From NCBI GenBank assembly GCA_023052935.1, contig CM041294.1, positions 18,314,635-18,378,634 of the forward strand: a DNA stretch of 64,000 nucleotides. Direction: 5' to 3'. The DNA is from Piezodorus guildinii (Eukaryota > Arthropoda > Insecta > Hemiptera > Pentatomidae). The notes below the pieces were generated by a model. That model was not told where the DNA came from. It saw only the letters and a program-made list of their open reading frames with translations, and did not search any database. Made by a program: the position numbers and the translations under genes. Below are positions 33,386-45,904 of this stretch, in pieces (position 1 is the first letter of the stretch; the number at the start of each line of letters is the position of its first letter).

Positions 33386-33990
33386 TGGCATATGGGCCAT
33401 TGCCTTCAGTTGAGATTGTGAATGGGAAGAGACCATTATTTAGGGGCAAATTACTATTAAAATAATTTGTTATCTATTCGCCATTTTATACGAGATAGTA
33501 CTGTCATTCATAAAAAAAAATTATTAGTAAATGATCGATATTAAATTTTTGTTTGCATGTAATAGAATTGTGTTTTATGCTAGTTTATTTTATTGTATAA
33601 TTTTGAAAAATATGCTCTGGTGATAAGGATTCCACCAGCATCATTATAGTATAAATTGGATTTTGAACATAACAATTCCTCATTATTTAAATCAACAACA
33701 GTATATTGTAATAAATCATAATCATAAGTATTGAATCATATAAGGAAATAAATATAATAATTTAAAATGATTATTCAATATTTTTTTTATTCAAATAATA
33801 ACTATTGAAGAGAACTTTTGAATTCATTGTTGAAACTGAGTTTCAAACTAAGCGAGGTTGATCGTCATGAAAGTATACAGTTAACAATACAGTTACTAGT
33901 CCCTTAATCCAGTATTGAGTCCCCAAAGGAACGTATTTAATACCGTGTCCTAAAAGAATATCATATAAAATATTGGCTCAAAGGATAAAA
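33386..33990. repeat. Tandem duplication, unit 2 (empty of LINE debris)
   Basis: Direct copy of the two flanks of unit 1 joined at about 33686. It includes a short internal duplication (ACAGTTAACAATACAGTTAC) not in unit 1. Confidence 0.9.
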
Positions 33991-34848
33991 AAAATTATTC
34001 ATGTTAGTGTTTATTTGTATGTTAATTATGGTTATTAGCATACAACTCTGCGCGGTTCTATCAGAAGATATCCTCTTCCGGATGTAGCATTCTACTTACA
34101 GTATTAAGGTATATTTAAAAATTAATTTTTACCTTGATTTATTTCGGGTATATCTTTCATATACTCGAATTTGAGTAGGCATATCAATCCTAGAACTCAT
34201 AGCGTTCCTAAAAACAATCAATCCAAACTATTTTTAATTAAACTACAATTTAGAACTAATTCTGTAATCCTTCAATATACTCACAATTACAGTTAGAAAG
34301 GGTTTTTATTGAATGAAATAAAAATCTGCCTTTAAAAAAAACAAAACAATAAAAACATTTATTGAATGAGATTACGTACAACTATTAAGGATAATTCCTT
34401 TTGCAACTCGGCTAACAGAACAAGCACTTTTTATCCTTTCCATTTTACTCTTTAAAGTCAATTAAAAAAAAAAAAAAAAAAAAAAAGAGAGAGAGAAAGA
34501 GAAAAAGTAACAGCTCATTATATCCCGAAGCTCATTAACTGTAAAGAACAAGAACCTCGTTACTGAATTTAATTTATATTTGTCCAACTTCATGCGAAAA
34601 AAAAAATAGAGAAAACCCCATTTAATTCTGTGGCACCAGTTATTAAATAACAGATGCATAAATGAACTCACTAATGCGGATTTTCTACCTCTTGTATACT
34701 TCAAGTTCAAATATTTATTTATTGAGAATTATTACAAACTGTTTCAGAATGAACAATAGTAATACTGATATGAGACCACATTCATACAATAATATCTTGT
34801 ATACTAAATTTAAAAACAAATAGAGATTTTAAAATTATGTTACATTAC
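33991..34848. other. AT-rich sequence, nothing recognised
   Basis: An A-run followed by GA units lies at 34464-34505. No gene seen. Confidence 0.6.
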
Positions 34849-36326
34849 ACTCACTTACTATATATAGTGTCAGTATTGCGATCGTCAAAATTTTCGAATT
34901 CCAGTTTTTAACGGAAATACACGTTTTAGGGTCCCCTGATTCCATATAACCAATTCCCGTAAAAAGGTCAGTGCGCGCGTCTGTGTGTGGGTCTGGAGTG
35001 TGGAGTGTCCCAGGCGAAAACAAAAAGTCCTATTAAAATGAAATTTCATATTTAAGACAACTATACGCCTGAAATGTTCTAATATTTAATAAAATATAGT
35101 ATTATAATTTTATTTTATTTTTATCTAATATTTTATCCCATTATTATTACTATTATTATAAGCTTCACCTATTAATTTATATTTTTTTATTTTTAATTAA
35201 AGAGAACTATAGGCGTTTATGACCCCTGGGTTTTACGCCTCAAGACCCCACACAACAACAAAAACTTCATCAAAATCGGCCACTTTATACCATGCACATT
35301 GCACCTTGTTATGATTTTTTTTTTTCAAAATTATTCTGACGATTTTGATTAAACTCGTTATATGTATGTAAAATTCAATAGGCTTTAATATCATTTAGGT
35401 TCCATTCTGATTAAAATAGTCTGAAATTTATTCGCTCTTTATTTACAAAACAAAAAATATACCTATTAAATGATCTAAAACTAATAAAATATTTTAATTG
35501 ATATAAAAAAAACGATCTATGAACCAAGGGACAAGGAATTTTGTTCACCTCCATTTTCAAGTACCTGATGGTGCAAAATAAGAGATAACTCAAAACACAA
35601 ACCTGAATCTGATGAAAAATTTAAGAAGGTGCCAAACTTAGTTTAATTTCCTTTTACTCTTGGGTGAGTAGAAAACTCCAAAAGAAACCAGGCAGAAAGG
35701 GTAGAAAATAAATGGGGAAAATAACTGACCAACAATCACCCTATTTCAATCACTATTTACCACAATAAGTAAGTCCTCACTATGAAAATGAATAATGCTT
35801 CAATTTTTTTTTTTTCATTCATTACCAGATGCCAGGGAGGGATCACCAATCAAATGAAACTCTTTTTGTTTTATTGAGGTTTAAAATTCTTCGTCCAAAG
35901 TACTACCTTTAATTTTGTACATTTTATAAAATTGGGCATATTATCTAATAAGCAATGCTAAAAAAACAGGTAAATATATAAGATGAACAAATTCGATACC
36001 TAACTATAGGAGAAAACTGCGAAAATATTTTCAATGTAATTTTTTGTCTTTGAACATAAGAACAGTAATATTCATGTATAATATACCGTTGGAATGCTAA
36101 AGATTTTAGAAAAAATGATATCTTATACATAATATTGTAAAAGTTAACGGAGAGTGATGAAAAGCCTATAAAACAAACTCATTGTCGTAGATAATAATAT
36201 AATAGATTATTTAATAAAACAATTCTTTAACAATTTATTTTCGTTACTAAATTTGTTTGAAAATTATTAAATTGATATAAATAATGTAGATAAGAGAAAG
36301 TCGTATGTTGTGCTCACCAGATTTGT
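34849..36326 (+). repeat. Family A copy A4, with two insertions
   Basis: 5' part 34849-35077 and later blocks 35267-35430 and 35896-36326 align in order with family A. Sequence at 35078-35266 is a LINE I 3' end; 35431-35895 is unassigned and foreign to the family. The 3' end reads CTCACCAGATTT, with a T for the usual G. Confidence 0.85.
35078..35266 (+). mobile_element. LINE I 3' UTR fragment inserted in family A
   Basis: Shares GAGAACTATAGGCGTTTATG and CCCTGGGTTTTACGCCTCAA with the minus-strand element at 12490-12600. Confidence 0.8.
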
Positions 36327-36518
36327 AATTAATTAAATCATAATAGGCTAATGAAGAAAAAAAAAACATATGTTTAATTTCGTAGATGTTAATGTCATCT
36401 ATGGAACATGACAGAGAGAATATAGTGTGTTACTATGTGAATATTATTATTTTTTCACTTTACCGTGTCTAAGGTGATATTAATCACTAAAATGTCTCTG
36501 TTTATTTTCATCACACTA

Positions 36519-36830
36519 GGAAGCGGCGTGGTCTAGTGGGTAGAGCGCTAGTCTACTGTGCTCCGGGTCCTGGGTTCGAATCCCGGCTGTGGCGGAATAT
36601 TTTTTATTCTGTTATTTCAGCCGGGGAGGGGGGGGGGGCGATCCTGGAGCATGGAGACCCGCCTGGGGCCCACCCAGCCTCTATAAAGTGGGTACCCAAA
36701 AAAGGGGAAAAAATCTGGCGCCTCATTGCAAATCACGTCATTTCACGGCCGTTGGCCTAGAAACAGTGCGAATCACATGTACTGAGCCCAAAACTCTTAA
36801 TGGGTTGTAGTGGTACAGATTTTTTTTTCA
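36519..36830 (+). mobile_element. tRNA-derived SINE, family S3
   Basis: Head GCGGCGTGGTCTAGTGGGTA with B box GGGTTCGAATCCCGG, then GGCGGAATATT and a body with a run of eleven Gs (about 36629-36639). The 3' end is a T-run at 36821-36828. Same family as 20005-20211. Confidence 0.85.
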
Positions 36831-37098
36831 CCACGCCAGTTTAAATCAGCTCTCATTCGGCACAGTGTAAGGTCCTTCGCTGGCCCAATTATGGTTAGAT
36901 TTGCCTTCACTGAGTCAGATGGTCTGGACAGAAACTAGAAGATTACATACACTGGAGAGATAAACCTAAAAATCAATAGGTGCTTGGTTTCTCTGTTAAA
37001 TTCAAGATACCATGTTAGAGGTAGTAAAATTAAATTAATTAAAAGCCTAATTAAATCTTTAAATCATTAGAAGGAAATTAAAACATTTTAAAAAAAAA

Positions 37099-37986
37099 AT
37101 CTGGTGGCGGGCAACACACGACTTTCACTTACATCAATTTGAAAAATCAATGAAAGAATTTTCAAATAGAGTTAGAGTTAAAAATACGTGAAACTATTAA
37201 AGAATTAAATAAATTAAATTTCTATAGAAACATGTGTTTGATTCAAAAATCTATTATATTATTATCTAAAATAATCAGTTAGTTTTATGTTCATTTCATC
37301 ACTCTCTATTAACTTTTAAAAGCTTGTGTATGAGATGATAATTTTTCTAAAATCTTTAGCTTTCCAACGGTATATCATACATGTATATTACTGCTCTTAT
37401 GTTCAAAAACGAAAAATTGCATTAAAAAAATATTTTTTCTGTTTTTTCCTTTAGTTGGGTATCGAATTTATTCAATTTATATATTTACCAGTTTTTCATC
37501 AGCGTTAACAAGATAATCTAGTTATTATTATTGAATCTACAAAATTAAAGGTACTTTAGGGGAAGAAAATTTAAAATATCGGCATTTAAGCTCTGTCAGA
37601 CCATTTTTATCTAAATAAAACCTACATGATATTAAAGCCCATTAAATTTTACATCGATATAGCGAGTTTAATCAAAATCGTCGGAACCGTTTTTGAGAAA
37701 ATCGAAAAAAGGTGCAAAATGCATGGTATAAAGTGGATCTTCTGGTAACTTCATTTTGATGAAAAAGGTTTTTTAACGTCTCGGGCGTATATTAGTCTTA
37801 AATATGAAATTTCAGTTTCACAAGACTTACCGTTTACGCCCGCGAGTTACCACACACAGACCTTTTTGCGGGACTTGGTTATTTGGACTCAGGGGACCCT
37901 AAAACGTGTATTTCCGTTGAAAACTGGAATTCGAAAATTTTCACGATCGCAATACTTCCCCTTACTATATATAGTAAGTGAAAGTA
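37099..37986 (-). repeat. Family A copy A5, near complete
   Basis: Begins CTGGTGGCGGGCAACACACG at the left and ends TATATATAGTAAGTGAAAGT at the right, so both subterminal inverted repeats are visible. The microsatellite slot is reduced to a few CA units. Confidence 0.92.
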
Positions 37987-39402
37987 AAAATCTGAAAGTT
38001 CTCCAAAAATGGGTCTATTATTGTGAATGATGTGTTAATTTGTTCTTTTATATATGTGCGATGCGGGTTGAGTTGTATATTTTACTCTAAAATATGCAAA
38101 CTTTATCGAGTCCGGCCCGGAGGACCAGGAAAGTGAGTAAGCCCACCGTCGTTAACTAAAGCGACCAAGCTATTTGTCATTCGCTGCCATCCATCAAAGC
38201 CAGGACGCCTCCTCCTCTTAGCCGTGGCCTCTCCTCAACAAGTATTCTCCCGTTCCAGTTTTCGTTAGTGGTAATTAACTTTCTTTCTTTTTATTGGCTT
38301 CTTTATTAGCAACCTCACTTGTCCTCATTTTCTCGGGAAATTAACTTCAGAAGGAGACACCTCGTTCACAATCATTGACACTGTTTGGAAGAATTATTAC
38401 CTCTGTTTCTCGTTTCATGCTTTTTAAATTTGTGGTGGATAATTGCATCCTTAAAAAGTGACTTATCAATTCAAAATGTCTAAATATGTATTAAAAATTA
38501 TATAATAGAAAAAGGGAATTACTATGTCGGTTAGATGTTTTTTTTTTATTGTTTTTTTATCAGCGCCACATTTATTTTATACAATCAATTCAAAACAAAT
38601 GATATTAGTTGGAACAATAAATAATGATTTTACTTAAAATAAAAAATAACAATATTTGTTAAAACAAATAATAAGAATAATCATAATAATTGATAAAAAT
38701 AAATATAACATTAAAATAAATGAATTGTAGACTACAATTAGAATAAAATTAATTGGCTTTAGGTGTGATAATGGATGAGATTTAATTTAAATAAACAATA
38801 AAATAAAATAATTTTCTATTTAAATTTTTATTTCTTCAATTAGCGACCCTACAGCCAACTTCCAGCTAACGAATGAACTATCAATCGGAGAATGTTTATG
38901 TATGCATTAGCCCACAGGCTCCGAATCAAGAAATTTAGTAAAATACAAGGAAGAGATAGGCTTGAAAGGCTGTTGTTAAAAGATTAGCGTGCCGGTGGAC
39001 AAATGCTGACAGTACACAAATAGCCCCCAGATGAAGGAGCTGAGGCTGAGAATACATGTGATTTATACGGGACCCCACTTCGATACCATCTACCCCACTT
39101 AGCTCTAACGACACTCAATATCAGCCCCGGACAACGCACAGATCAAAATTACTTCTTCAGGAAACATTTATAAAGCTTTTTCCTCTGCTACGATAAGGGA
39201 TCGCCTTCATCATTTCTTTCCGGGGGCAGAACACAGTTGTTTTGATATCGCTTCCTCATATCACAATACAGTCTAAGCTTTTCATAATAAACAACGAAAT
39301 GGCAGAAAAAGAGGACTCTTAGAAGAGAATAAAATTATTGAAGTGATTTATTTATTTTTGTAAAATACCAGTATCGAAGTCCTCCCGATTAGATTAAGTT
39401 GT
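37987..39402. other. Unassigned region with less AT-rich segments
   Basis: 38100-38280 and 38980-39240 are single-copy in the window and less AT-rich; no product recognised. 38520-38830 is extremely AT-rich. Confidence 0.5.
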
Positions 39403-39492
39403 TATTTTGAATCTTCACACTAGACTGAAACAAAAAGAAACTTCCCACAGACACCGATAACTATATTTCCTTTTAAACGCTCTAAACTCCTC
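39403..39492 (+). pseudogene. Jockey-like LINE fragment (E2)
   Basis: Short match to 63255-63350: CACACTAGACTGAAAC followed by AAGAAACT and CAGACACCG, equivalent to HTRLKRQET in the RT tail. Non-functional. Confidence 0.55.
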
Positions 39493-39514
39493 ACCTTATG
39501 GAAAGTATTTTATT

Positions 39515-39826
39515 TAATTTTCTTTTGTAACTTTTTAGGAAGTTTTACTTAATAATTCACACTCAAAAAAGCACTCCTTCACTTCCTTTTGTTATACATT
39601 TATTTGTCTTCACAATCTATTACATGGTTTTTCTACGTTTCGGGTTTCTTTCCCCATTATCAGGATATTATATGCTTTTATAATGAAAGAACCCCGAAAC
39701 GTAGGAAAAACTATGTAATATATTGTGAAGAAAAATAAATGTGTAATAAAAGGAAGTGAAGGAGCGCTTTTTTTGGGTGTGAAATATTACGTAAAACTTC
39801 CTAAAAAATTATAAAAGAAAAGAAAC
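39515..39826. repeat. Inverted pair of hammerhead-like repeat units
   Basis: Arms 39515-39660 and 39680-39826 are reverse complements with about 15-20% differences, separated by about 20 bp. Each arm has CTCCTTCACTTCCTTTT, ACATTTATTT, CTTCACAATCTATTACAT and the motif CTACGTTTCGGG. A third partial unit lies at about 39910-39980. Confidence 0.85.
39633..39664 (-). ncRNA. Hammerhead-like motif, core G changed
   Basis: Minus strand: CCTGATAATGGGG, loop, AACCCGAAACGTAG. GGG/CCC stem II can pair. The box is CTGATAA, so the catalytic G is A. The mirror copy (39679-39703) lacks the CTG. Confidence 0.4.
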
Positions 39827-39925
39827 TAAATTTAAATATAGAAATTACCAACAACCATATGCCAAACAATTCATCAAATTTGAAGAAAAAAATGGATGAA
39901 CTTTTAGAGAAGCGTATAATATCTT

Positions 39926-39954
39926 TATAATGGTGAAAGAAACCCGAAACGTAG
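39926..39954 (+). ncRNA. Hammerhead-like relic, third unit
   Basis: ATAATGGTGAAAGAAACCCG followed by AAACGTAG. Only the 3' half of the core is intact. Confidence 0.3.
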
Positions 39955-40084
39955 AAAAACTATCTAATAAATTATAGATAAACAAAATTTAAGACACTAC
40001 TGGATGCTACTATGGCATCATCTGATTAGGCACAGTATCAGCAAGTGACGATTAATGAACAAGCATACTAATTTATACTATATC

Positions 40085-40932
40085 GTCAAGAAGGCCGATC
40101 TTTTTCTTATCGAACACTGTTGTAATAACTGGCGTGTAAAGGTGAACGAAGCCAAATGTATATTATAATAAATTATACACATACCCTTCACCCTTACACG
40201 ATTATACAGTCCGGTATCTTGCCTTACTGTAAGACAAAAGATTGACATGGAACCCACATACAAGACTTAAAAGACAAGAACTCAACAACGATTCGGACAG
40301 TTATACCGACTGATCAACAGAAAATCTGAACTTACAGTTGACAACAAATTATTAATTTACTAGACAATACTGAAGCCTATCTGGACCTACGGACATGAAC
40401 ATTGGGAGACAGCTAATTATTCTAACATCAAACGCATTCAATCCAAAGTCATCCGTACAATAGTAAATGCTCCCTATTATGCCTCCAACTATACCTTCCA
40501 CCACGACCTTAATGTTCCATTTATTTCAGACCTGATTCCATCCAAATTTTCCAAATTCCACTAGAACCTCATTCGTTATCCTAATCCTCTAGCTCAATCC
40601 CTATCCAGCTCCACCCATCTATACAACCCACCTAGAAGGTTGAAACGGCAGTGGCCCCGCGACCTTTTGTAAATATGTATATATTGGAGTTCCTGCACTA
40701 GCTAGATTCTCAACTCAATGTGATGTATGTATGAGTTTGTGTATGTGTATATAGGTATGAGTGATTTCTTGACTTTATTGTATTGATTCATTATTGTATT
40801 TTATTGTGATTTTATGCTGTATAAATGTTGTATGAATGTAGTACGTATGATATCCTTTACCACTACTATCGATGTCCTAATTGGGACAGATTGTAATTTT
40901 ACTCAATAAAAATTGTTGTTGATTGAAAAAAA
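40085..40932 (+). pseudogene. Jockey-like LINE E, RT tail and 3' UTR
   Basis: Degenerate plus-strand copy. Fragments readable across frames: CNNWRVKVNEAKC-type, TWNPHTRLKRQELN, NRKSELTVDNKLLIY, LKPIWTYGHE, VIRTIVNAPYYASNYTFHHD, and PPRRLKRQWPRDLL before a stop at about 40671. Order and content match the Jockey ORF2 segment after the FADD box. The 3' UTR ends with GACAGATTGTAATTTTACTC and a short A-tail. Confidence 0.8.
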
Positions 40933-42985
40933 TTAAGACCGATCTGGACATATGCGATTGTGGTAGTTGTATTCAGCAAACCATACAATCCTAAATCCTA
41001 AATGCCCCTTTTTATTGTCACCTATTCGATCATAATTAAGGACCTGAATATCCTATGAGGTGCAAAATTAGTCTGGAATAGAATTGTAAATGTTTTAGCC
41101 TGTTTACCTACCATCATCGTAATGCATTCCAGATGCCTTCGTTGTTTTTATAACTCATAATCACAGTTTTTTTAAGAATAAATGTTCACGCCATATGTTA
41201 TGGCCTGATGAGGTTTCATGACTGTTTCATGAAAACAAAAGGAGAACTGTATAATTTTTACGATATTTATCAATAGATCATTTTTTGTTAATCTTTATTT
41301 TTTTATCTGTTTAAAAAATAGTTATTTTAAAAATAATTAAAAGTTTTGAATAGAAGAGAAATAAAAAAGAATACGATCGTACTTCAATTGTTTTTATTAC
41401 CGCCTAGTGGCGGGGGGTTTTAAGCTACGGTCAAAAGGGTAGATGAGCCTTAGACCCGAGTCTGCTCTCATACTTAGTACGTTTGCAAACAAAGTATTTT
41501 TTCTCATCGTTCCCGTTGGAACTTGGAAAAGCGGCCCTGCGGTCATTCAACATACCTGAGAACTTCATCCAAGCCGCCCTGCGGAGATTTTCTACAATAC
41601 GCAACTGGATTTTTTTCACGTGGATATAGCTTATCTATTTATGGAACTTTTAATTTCTTAATTCTTATTCAAGAAACTGTTTAATTTTGATAACTATTTT
41701 TTTTTTTTTTACATCGTTAAGCATTAATTAAGTAAAGTGTGTTTCTTCTATTTTCTACAATATTTTAATTAGGTTTATTTTGTTTCCTTCATTTTCTTAC
41801 AGCTGTTTGATTATAATTAGGTTAATTTTTTTCTTATATAACTTTATTAGGTTAATTTGTTTCTTATCTTGTTTATATGTATTTCAGTGTATTAAATGTA
41901 TTGTGATTCGTCGTTTGCTTTCATTATTTTTATTTATTTTAAATCTATACAGTCCACTAATTTATTTCAATAGAACCACCCTCAATTTTGAGTTGTCACT
42001 TGGAAGTACTATTCTTTCACGGATAGCCCAGCGTATACAATAAATATTTCAAGATAAAACTAAGTTCTTTTGAATCCAATATAGTTTAAAATAAGTTTTA
42101 TAGTAACTCTTAAAAGTACACTATCATGAAATGTATGCACTGCAATTAAAATAGGTTAGAAACCTGTAGATAACCAGCCTTTCTGCACTAACTAAAGTGT
42201 AAAGTTCGCGAACCTAACAAACAACAGCAATAAAGATAACGTAACTCGGCAACTTCTCAATAAAGCAGTGGCTCGTTTCATATGAACTGCAAAATCTATG
42301 AGTTCTTTTGTCTTACACTCTTTTGTCTTCTTTAATTAAATCTTAAATAAATTATAACAAATTAAAATTAAGTATCAGTAAAAATTATATTACTACCATG
42401 AAACATAAAGTTACAAACTCGTAATAATAATTACTATGTATAAAGTATAGAAAACAAAATGGTGAATAAATGCTAATTTATATGATTCACGTAAATAATA
42501 TAATTATTTGTTAAGAAAAACATTGAAGAAATTTTACCAAATAATACAGTTTTTAATGCGCAGACCTTTAAGCTAGAAATCTATCCATCACTATAAGTTA
42601 GAAACAGAATTCTTAACAGCCTTTTTTGGAGTACTTAAATGGTTTATGTATAAAAACATAATATCAAAATATATCATATGCATTAAAATATCCAAAATAA
42701 TTTAACTCTCTTAAAAAAGAATTAGTAAACAGTACTAAATATCTTAATAAGTACTCACAAAATATACTTAGCCCGCAATTATTTTTTAAGCATCAACACT
42801 TAGAGCTTAAATATTAATATTATGTCTAGCATATTTATATAATGCATTAAATATAAAGGAATTTATTTGTCAACAATTATAAAAGACATATTGCTCCTAT
42901 GACACAGTGATATTCTTAATAAAAATAGGTAAATCGGAAGAAAGCAATTTGATAATAAATAATTAATTGGTTACTTAATCTTTCA
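40933..42985. other. Largely featureless; less AT-rich block at 41400-41640
   Basis: The block at 41400-41640 has an open minus-strand frame of about 62 codons (QLRIVENLRRAAWMKFSG and so on, opening with GTG at best) and two related CCGCAGGGC(G/C)GC segments 50 bp apart. No family recognised. The remainder is AT-rich. Confidence 0.45.
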
Positions 42986-43018
42986 AAAACAGTTTATTAC
43001 ACAAACATCAAAACGAGT

Positions 43019-43049
43019 CAACGTTTCGAGGGCCTTTTCCATAATCAGG
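43019..43049 (-). ncRNA. Hammerhead-like motif, degenerate
   Basis: Minus strand: CCTGATTATGG, loop, CCCTCGAAACGTTG. The box is CTGATTA (catalytic G replaced by T) and stem II is weak. Confidence 0.4.
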
Positions 43050-43713
43050 ACTCACTAAAATACATTAACAAATTATCATTTGAGATTATTAAATAACTTT
43101 TTTATATATTAATTAAAATCATTATTAAAATATATATAACTATGTTACATAAAATTATATTTACCTGAAAGTGATTTAAAATATGATCCATTTTAATAAA
43201 ATACAAAAGTTTTTAATATAAAAAGAACTGATAAAACAAAAATTAAATAGGCTAATGACAAAACCAAAAATTAGAAAAGTACAAATTAAGAAATTAACTA
43301 ATAGTAAAAATAATAATAACCTCAAATCCATGAAAAGCCAAAATATAAAATGTGATTTCCAATTATCTAATACGCAACAGTATAGAGAAATATATCAAGA
43401 TTATACTAAGATAAATATAATGGACTTTTTAAAATGAATATAGAATTGAAAATAATACCATATAAGAAATTCCTCCCAATATGATAAACTTATTATCATT
43501 ATGGGAAAATTTCACTTTTGAATTTAAGAATAATGATAAAGAAATAGAGTCATTACTGACAGAAAATATCTTTAACAACATAAATTTCTTCAGATAGTCA
43601 TATAAATGCCTTAAGAAATAGAATATGCACTTTAATAAATAACTATATACATAATAAGAATAATGATAATAACAATAAAAAATCAAAAACAATAAAAACT
43701 CAACCCTTAAATT

Positions 43714-43886
43714 GAAATGAATGAAATGAAAACGAAATGAAAATAGCCTTTATTTATGCACTAATATTACAATTTCAAAAGGTAACAAAACCAAATAAAA
43801 CAATTACTTTTTTTCTTTTTCTTTTTTTTACATTATAATTTATACAAAACTTTTTGCTATCTTGCATAGGCCTTCCGTTAGGAGTC
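43714..43886 (-). mobile_element. Short LINE 3' end inserted in Penelope-like element 2
   Basis: The 173-bp insertion is bounded by a 7-bp duplication TTAAATT (43707-43713 and 43887-43893). On the minus strand it ends with AATAAAGGCTATTTTCATTT and TTTCATTC-type repeats. It splits the Penelope coding remnant in a continuous frame. Confidence 0.7.
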
Positions 43887-44005
43887 TTAAATTACAAATT
43901 ATTAAAGATTTAAAATGTTTTAAGAAATTTGTGGAACAAAATAAAGATATTATTATTATTAAAACTGATAAAACCAGATGTTTGTGTGTAATAAACTGTT
44001 TTTGG

Positions 44006-45300
44006 ATAATTAAGACACCCATTAATCATCTATTGTGATAATATTCTTCAAATAGTGCAATTATGATTTCATTTTCGGATTGTTTTTTTGTTTTTTTTGT
44101 TTTGTTTTTTGGTCTAGTAAATTAACTCAGTAATTTAACCTCTATATCAGAAGTCAATTGTTCTACTGTAAAAATGTAATGAATAATATTTAAATTTTAT
44201 CTTTTTGAAAAGTTTATTTATTTAACTTTTTCATTAGGACTTGTCAGCGTTTTGACTTAAAAAAAAAAAATTCAAAGAATAATTAAAAACGTAAAGTTGT
44301 GATAATTCTTAAATTCTAATTCTTTAAACTCCTCTTCCAGAATATAATTTTCCGAAATCATATTTGTTTTTCTTTTTTTGGGAGAGAGGTAGGACAGAGA
44401 ATGAAGGAAATTTGATATTTCTCATTAATTATTTATATTATAATTAAATCATTTTCAGATTTAACTGGTTCTTAATCTGTATTGAAAATATCATGTTGTC
44501 TGGTAACTATTTAACTCTATTTTATGCTTTGTAGAAACTAAATTATTTCTTGGCCTAAGAAAATGTTTTTCTTTAGTCGCTTTGAGAGGAAGTTTATAAT
44601 CTAAATCTCGGCTAATGACTTGTAACGGTCTTGTCGAAAGTTCTCTTATTATCCTGTTTAATATGAGGTAATTAGTCTGTCTAATTTGTAATTCCCTTCA
44701 GGATTCGTGTTGACTTAAACTTCCACTTTATGTGTGTTCCGAGTTAGAGACAGTTGAAATAATCTGGTGTTTCCCCTTTACAAAAGAATACTCTCCCCCA
44801 ACTCCTTTAGCCGAATTTTAAAACTTTTTTTACGGTTAATACGATCAAATCCTAATTACCATTTGTGAGAATAGCCCCCATTTTCTGTTACAATCCTTAA
44901 ATTATGTTTACGAATTCGGTGGGTTAACTTGCTATCGTAACGGTCTTGAGCATACAAATATTTCCCAAGAGGTCGGTACTTGAGCACGTAGTCCAAGCCG
45001 TTCTATTAGCATTTAAGATCAAAAACCTTCCTTCGAACACAATCTATCTGAACTATCTTGGTCCCAGATTTTTTTTTTTTTAAATCATTGCTCTTGAATA
45101 TTTAATTGTTGAGTAAGAATAATATTATATTTAATAATGAACACTATGAAATTTGAAAGTCAAGAATAAATAATTTAGGTACAGTTATTTGTATTCTATG
45201 TAGTTCTGAAATGAGGATTTATTTTTGGCTAATATAACATTTTATGACAAAATACCTTCTTTTAGCTTGACATCTTATGTATCGAGATTATTAACAGTAT
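44006..45300. other. Unassigned sequence
   Basis: No coding family or repeat recognised. 44560-45060 is slightly less AT-rich than the flanks. Confidence 0.55.
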
Positions 45301-45402
<102 letters not shown>

Positions 45403-45482
45403 ATTGATCAGTTCTCGACTGTTGATAATTTAAGTTTGTGTTGTTCTTAGGTTGCAGTCAATGAATAAACAATTTTATCTAT

Positions 45483-45519
45483 GCGACGTTTCGAGAATTT
45501 ATTGTTCTCATAATCATGC
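45483..45519 (-). ncRNA. Hammerhead-like motif in left arm of Penelope-like element 1
   Basis: Minus strand: GGCATGATTATGAGAA, loop AATAAA-type, TTCTCGAAACGTCGC. Stem II GAGAA/TTCTC pairs perfectly. The first box is CATGATTA, so it departs from CTGANGA. Confidence 0.45.
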
Positions 45520-45904
45520 CTTAACAGTGGAAAAAAACAGAACATTAATATTATTGTACAATAATTAATATATGATGTTATTGTTAGAGATATAAAAAAG
45601 AGTACATTGAACAATGAATATTAATACAGTAGGTACATAGATATTTTAAATTAGGATTTACATTAAAGATATTATTATAAAATTACTTACAATTTTGGAC
45701 AAAATAGTGTCTTAATTAGGCATGTTAAGCCTACAAGCTTTGAAAGAACACTGAAAAAATAAAAAAGGAATCGTTCAAGTATGGAAGATTTTTGTAGGAA
45801 TTTATGATGACGTCAGGTGTCTGGGGTATTCTCCCTCCTATTGTTGAGTTGTTTTCGTTTTATTTCGTATTATTATCAAGACGTTTATTTTATTTTTTTA
45901 AATT

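Larger units (their letters stand above)
42986..44005 (+). pseudogene. Penelope-like element 2, N-terminal remnant
   Basis: A hammerhead-like unit (43019-43049) is followed on the plus strand by pieces of a Penelope-type ORF in three frames. First comes a Lys/Asn-rich start (from 43255) and YKKFLP. After a frame change: NMINLLSLWENFTFEFKNND and then SLLTENIFNNIN. After another: HINALRNRICTLINNY. After a 173-bp insertion: KKFVEQNKDIIIIKTDK. The last piece corresponds to the KNIVITKADKG block at the start of the Penelope RT. The element breaks off there, so the part it lacks is roughly the part retained at 45905-47089. Confidence 0.65.

Noticed and set aside
36519..36595. Functional tRNA gene
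   Set aside because: A and B boxes are good, but acceptor pairing is poor and a SINE body shared with 20005-20211 follows; the same holds for the S1 and S2 heads.
41201..41240. GCCTGATGAGG followed by CATGAAAAC as a hammerhead
   Set aside because: The first box fits, but there is no CGAAAC box and the hairpin between would consume the GAAA; probably chance.
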